DNA of 33,843 nt from Acidimicrobiaceae bacterium. GTDB taxonomy: Bacteria > Actinomycetota > Acidimicrobiia > Acidimicrobiales > RAAP-2. The stretch spans positions 205-34,047 of the forward strand of contig PKYA01000041.1 in NCBI GenBank assembly GCA_003133545.1, written 5' to 3'. Below, in pieces: positions 30,838 through 33,843 of the stretch. A program made the translations under genes and the position numbers. Within the stretch, counting starts at the first letter, position 1, and every line of letters begins with the position of its first letter. The notes under the pieces are model-generated. The model did no database searches. It saw only the letters and a list, made by a program, of their open reading frames with translations, and had not been told where the DNA came from.

Positions 30838-31884
30838 TCAGCTGCGCCAGACGCGCAGGCCATCTCGGCTGAGCGACGTCGGAAGTACTCGGAACAGCGG
30901 GTCGGCACGCGGCAGGGCTGCCACGAGCCTCCGTTTATATTGTGCGCCTTCTCCACACAGGACGGTGACACTCCCACCCTCGCCGCCGGCGCCGTTGACC
31001 TTCCAGCCGAAGGCCCCGCACGCCATGGCCACGTCGATCACCTCCTGAGCCGATTTGCTGATGAGGTCGGGGTGAAGCCGCCGCTGCGCCTCGGTATTGG
31101 CGCTCATGGCCCGCCCAAGCGCAACCAGGTCGGCCGCGATCACCGCGTCCCTCGCGTCTGCGGCGGCCTGGCGCAGCGCTTCGAGGCTGTGTTCGATCGT
31201 CCCTCGATGGGCGGTCAGGGCGGTGATGACCTGATCGTGCGCGTCCGACGACACGTGGGCTCGCCCGAGGTACACGAGCACTAGTCGATGGTCCAACTGC
31301 GCCCACGTGTCCGCCGGGAGTCGCAACTGACGTACCCATGCATGGGGATACGAATCGATCTCGATGTAGTTGATGCCGCCGAAGGCCGCGCAGTACTGGT
31401 CCTGGACTCCCGACTGGATTCCGAGTCGCTCGACCTCAACCCGATGCGCGGTGATGGCGATCTCATGGAGGGGCAGACGTCCGGGAGTGAGAACGTCGAG
31501 GGCACCGATGAGTGCGACGGCCAATGCGGCCGAAGTTCCCGTCGACGAGCCCGCCGGCGCCAAAGATGAGATCGAAATCTCCAACGACATGTCGTCGGGG
31601 ATTACCATCTCGCCGATGATCGCCTCGAGCAGCGGATGCCGACCCGGAGGGGCTTCGGCTGCGACCGCATAGCGCTCCTTGTAGTTCTCGGCATTGACGA
31701 TGACTTGGTGCGCCTGGGCCCGTCGCCGATACGCCTTGATCTGCACTTCGACATAGGGGGACACTGCAATGTTGAAGACCTTTCCATGTCCGGCAAACCA
31801 TGTGTCCGTCCAGCCTCCGTTGTCGCATATCCGGATGGGAGCGGCGGCGTTGATGATCTCGAGCGGGACTGCGTCCTCGTCCAC
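30838..31884 (-). CDS. GHMP-family sugar kinase (HddA / fucokinase-like)
   Basis: A 348-residue GHMP kinase, which phosphorylates a sugar or sugar phosphate with ATP. Seen: motif 1 region INAAAPIRICDNGGWTDTWF (about 10-29), where the (A/S)P.RI...GG.TD pattern resembles HddA-type heptose-7-phosphate kinases and fucokinases; the ATP-loop motif 2 APAGSSTGTSAALAVALIGAL (about 109-129); GIQSGVQDQYCAAFGGIN; and motif 3 WKVNGAGGEGGSVTVLC (about 295-311). GTG 31884 is used; an ATG-ATG pair just upstream is in another frame. It diverges from a GH38 alpha-mannosidase by 91 bases, so the pair probably handles sugar released from mannose-containing glycans (inference). The exact sugar cannot be told from sequence. 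Confidence 0.88.
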   Translation of the reverse strand: MDEDAVPLEIINAAAPIRICDNGGWTDTWFAGHGKVFNIAVSPYVEVQIKAYRRRAQAHQVIVNAENYKERYAVAAEAPPGRHPLLEAIIGEMVIPDDMSLEISISSLAPAGSSTGTSAALAVALIGALDVLTPGRLPLHEIAITAHRVEVERLGIQSGVQDQYCAAFGGINYIEIDSYPHAWVRQLRLPADTWAQLDHRLVLVYLGRAHVSSDAHDQVITALTAHRGTIEHSLEALRQAAADARDAVIAADLVALGRAMSANTEAQRRLHPDLISKSAQEVIDVAMACGAFGWKVNGAGGEGGSVTVLCGEGAQYKRRLVAALPRADPLFRVLPTSLSRDGLRVWRS

Positions 31885-31962
31885 CCGACCATCATGTACC
31901 CAGCGTCAGCCCAAAACTCACTGCGCGGGTCGGCGTAAAAGGGGCCGCCCGCCGGTCTCGGG

Positions 31963-31968
31963 CATAAT
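31963..31968 (+). promoter_or_regulatory. Candidate -10 box for a leaderless alpha-mannosidase message
   Basis: CATAAT lies seven bases before GTG 31976, the spacing expected when transcription starts at the start codon. It matches TATAAT at five of six positions. No ribosome site precedes the GTG, and no -35 box is recognisable. The surrounding 90 bases separate it from the divergent kinase gene. Confidence 0.4.
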
Positions 31969-31975
31969 CGGCCCT

Positions 31976-33843
31976 GTGGACTGCGTCATCGTCTCCCACA
32001 CGCACTGGGATCGAGAGTGGTATCGAAGCTTCCAGGAGTTCCGTGCCCGCCTCGTCGATACCGTGGACGTCGTTCTCGACCTGCTCGACTCGGACCCTGG
32101 CTGGTGCTTCGTCCTTGACGGCCAGACCATCGTCATTGAGGACTACCTGGCCATCCGTCCACCAGGCTGAACGGCTGGGGACTGCGGTGCACGGCGGTCG
32201 CCTGACCATCGGCCCCTGGTACGTCCAGCCCGACTCGCTGTTGCCGTCAGGCGAGACCCATGTACGCAATCTCCTGGAGGGTCGGCGCGTGGGCGAACAG
32301 TTCGGACCGGTCTCCAGAGTCGCGTATACGCCTGACTCTTTCGGCCATCCGGCCCAGTTCCCGCAGCTCTTCGCGGGCTTCGGCCTCGACGGCTTCGTCT
32401 ACTGGCGGGGCAACGGCGACGAGCTGGACGCGCTACCGCCCGTCTATCGTTGGATGGCGCCTGACGGAACGAACGTGGTGGCCTGCCACCTCACCAAGGG
32501 ATATTTCGCCGCGGCCAACCTGCCGGCCGACACTGCTGCCGCCGTGCGGCGTCTGCGACGTGCCGGCGAGGAGATGATCGCCGTCGGCGCCACCGAACTG
32601 CTGCTCCTCAATGGCGTCGACCACGCGCCCCCGGACACCAATACCGACGTGGTCGCCCGGACGCTTGCTGAGGAAACCGGCTGGAACGTGATCAGGGGAT
32701 CTCTTGAGGACTACACGACTCGAGCCATCGCCTCGGTACGCGAGAGTGACTGCTTTACAGGAGAACTGATCGGCGGGCGCATGACCAACCTGCTACCGGG
32801 TGTGTGGTCATCGCGTCTTGCACTCAAGATTCGCAACCGCCGCGCAGAAACCTCCCTCGTGGGCTGGGCGGAGCCGTGGGCCGCGCTGGGCAAAGTGCTC
32901 GGCCTTCCCGACGAGCGCCCAAGCCTGCGGATCGCCTGGCGGGCGCTGCTCGCCAACCAGGCCCACGACTCCATCGGCGGATGTTCTCAGGACCGGGTCC
33001 ACCGTCAGATGCTGCCACGCTACGACGAGGCGGAAGAGCTGGCGTCTGAGACTACGGCCCGCATCCTCTCGCACCTGGCCGGGCTCGGACCCGAGCGCGC
33101 CGTTGGGTGGGCCGATGCGCTCGACGTTGCGGTGTTCAACCCGTCGCCACACCCGAGGACAGACGTGGTCCGGTTTCCCTTGGACGCCCACCCCTTCAGC
33201 GCATTCGTCGATGACGCCCAGGGTGTGCATCCCCTGGCTCTGGCGAGCGCCCTTGGTGGTGGCATCACGGTCGACGGCGTCCCCGCCCGAGTCCTCGTCG
33301 ACGACTCACCAGACCGGGTGCGGGTATTCCCAGAGCAACACCCGTGGACCGTGGAGTGGATCGCAGAGGACATCCCGGCCCTCGGCTGGCGCCGTTACCA
33401 CCTGGCCCGTGGTCCAGCTACGCCCGACCAGATCGACGAGGGGCGCGATATCGCCTCTGGTCTTGTCTCCGTATCGGCCGCCGATGACGGCACCCTGACG
33501 GTCGGTGTCGGTGGACGTCGCTATGAAGGGGTCGGCGGCATCGAGGACCAGGGCGATCGTGGTGACACCTACGACTTCGACCCCGTGCCCGGGCCGATCC
33601 GGGTGACCTCTGTCACTTGCACCCGCCGACGCCACCCGTGCGGGATTCAAGAGCTCGAGGTCGTCCGTACCTTCGACGTGCCAGAGTCGCTCACGCCCGA
33701 CCGCAAGGAGCGCTCGGCCACATCCGTCGTCGTCTCCGTGGTGATGCGGGCGAGGGTAATTCCCGGGGTCGCGCGAGTGGATCTCGAAGTGGAAGTCGAC
33801 AACACGGCGCAGGACCACCGCTTGCGGCTCGCGTTCCCCACGG
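31976..33843 (+). pseudogene. Glycoside hydrolase family 38 alpha-mannosidase, one frameshift, cut by window end
   Basis: A GH38 enzyme hydrolysing alpha-mannosides with a metal in the active site. The first 64 codons start at GTG 31976 with VDCVIVSHTHWDREWYRSFQEF (HTHWDREW holds metal ligands) and reach EDYLAIRP. The frame then ends at TGA 32168-32170. Continuing one base later, the next frame reads QAERLGTAVHGGRLTIGPWY (from about 32163), YTPDSFGHPAQFPQLFAGFG (nucleophile Asp in PDSFGH), and NQAHDSIGGCSQD, to the window's end. The two parts join with no loss of family sequence, so one inserted base near 32155-32165 explains the break. It could be a real mutation or a sequencing indel. C-terminal beta domains are incomplete at the edge. 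A divergent GHMP kinase lies next to it. Confidence 0.85.

Noticed and set aside
1-33843. tRNA, rRNA, CRISPR arrays, transposases, integrases and attachment sites
   Set aside because: Looked for by eye on both strands; no arrays of repeats, no T-loop-like tRNA pattern and no mobile-element protein motifs were found.

Overview
The window is G+C-rich, densely coded DNA, most like an actinomycete (Actinomycetota). The evidence is the gene families present: acyl-CoA ligases, CaiB/BaiF CoA-transferase, amidohydrolase, mycothiol-type DinB enzyme and DHA2 transporters. Starts are often GTG or TTG, and genes are frequently chained by ATGA stop/start overlaps. An acidimicrobial-type lineage is possible, but this is inference. 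No rRNA, tRNA, CRISPR array or insertion sequence was seen.

Region 1 (1-14459) reads as one catabolic island for an unidentified carboxylic acid. On the minus strand an AMP-forming ligase is followed by a hotdog dehydratase, a PaaG-type isomerase, an acyl-CoA dehydrogenase and the start of a crotonase cut by the window edge. The last four are joined by 4-base overlaps. An amidohydrolase diverges from this operon and converges on a second acyl-CoA ligase, which lies behind a GntR/HutC-type regulator. Divergent from the regulator is a complete branched-chain-amino-acid-type ABC importer: secreted binding protein, fused LivH-LivM permease, LivG and LivF. Its promoter contains a perfect TTGTATATACAA palindrome over the -10 box, a plausible operator for the neighbouring GntR protein. 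The simplest reading is that the importer brings in a ligand, the ligases make its CoA ester and the beta-oxidation-like enzymes degrade it.

Region 2 (14451-23436) is mixed: a small VOC protein, a secreted alpha/beta hydrolase, and a DHA2 efflux pump with a repressor-type inverted repeat on its promoter. Next come an atypical diadenylate-cyclase-like protein, a class III CoA-transferase, and a TetR regulator with its own palindromic operator upstream of a second DHA2 pump.

Region 3 (23437-33843) shows gene decay or sequence error. It contains a secreted Lipoprotein_15-type protein, a flippase-like fragment, a frameshifted membrane protein, a dihydrodipicolinate-reductase-like oxidoreductase, a COG4705-type membrane protein and a small unknown protein. 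An ArsR-SRPBCC-DinB operon follows. Immediately behind its promoter lies a binding-protein-like gene that has lost its 5' end and carries a frameshift. The window closes with a GHMP sugar kinase divergent from a GH38 alpha-mannosidase that carries one frameshift and runs off the end.
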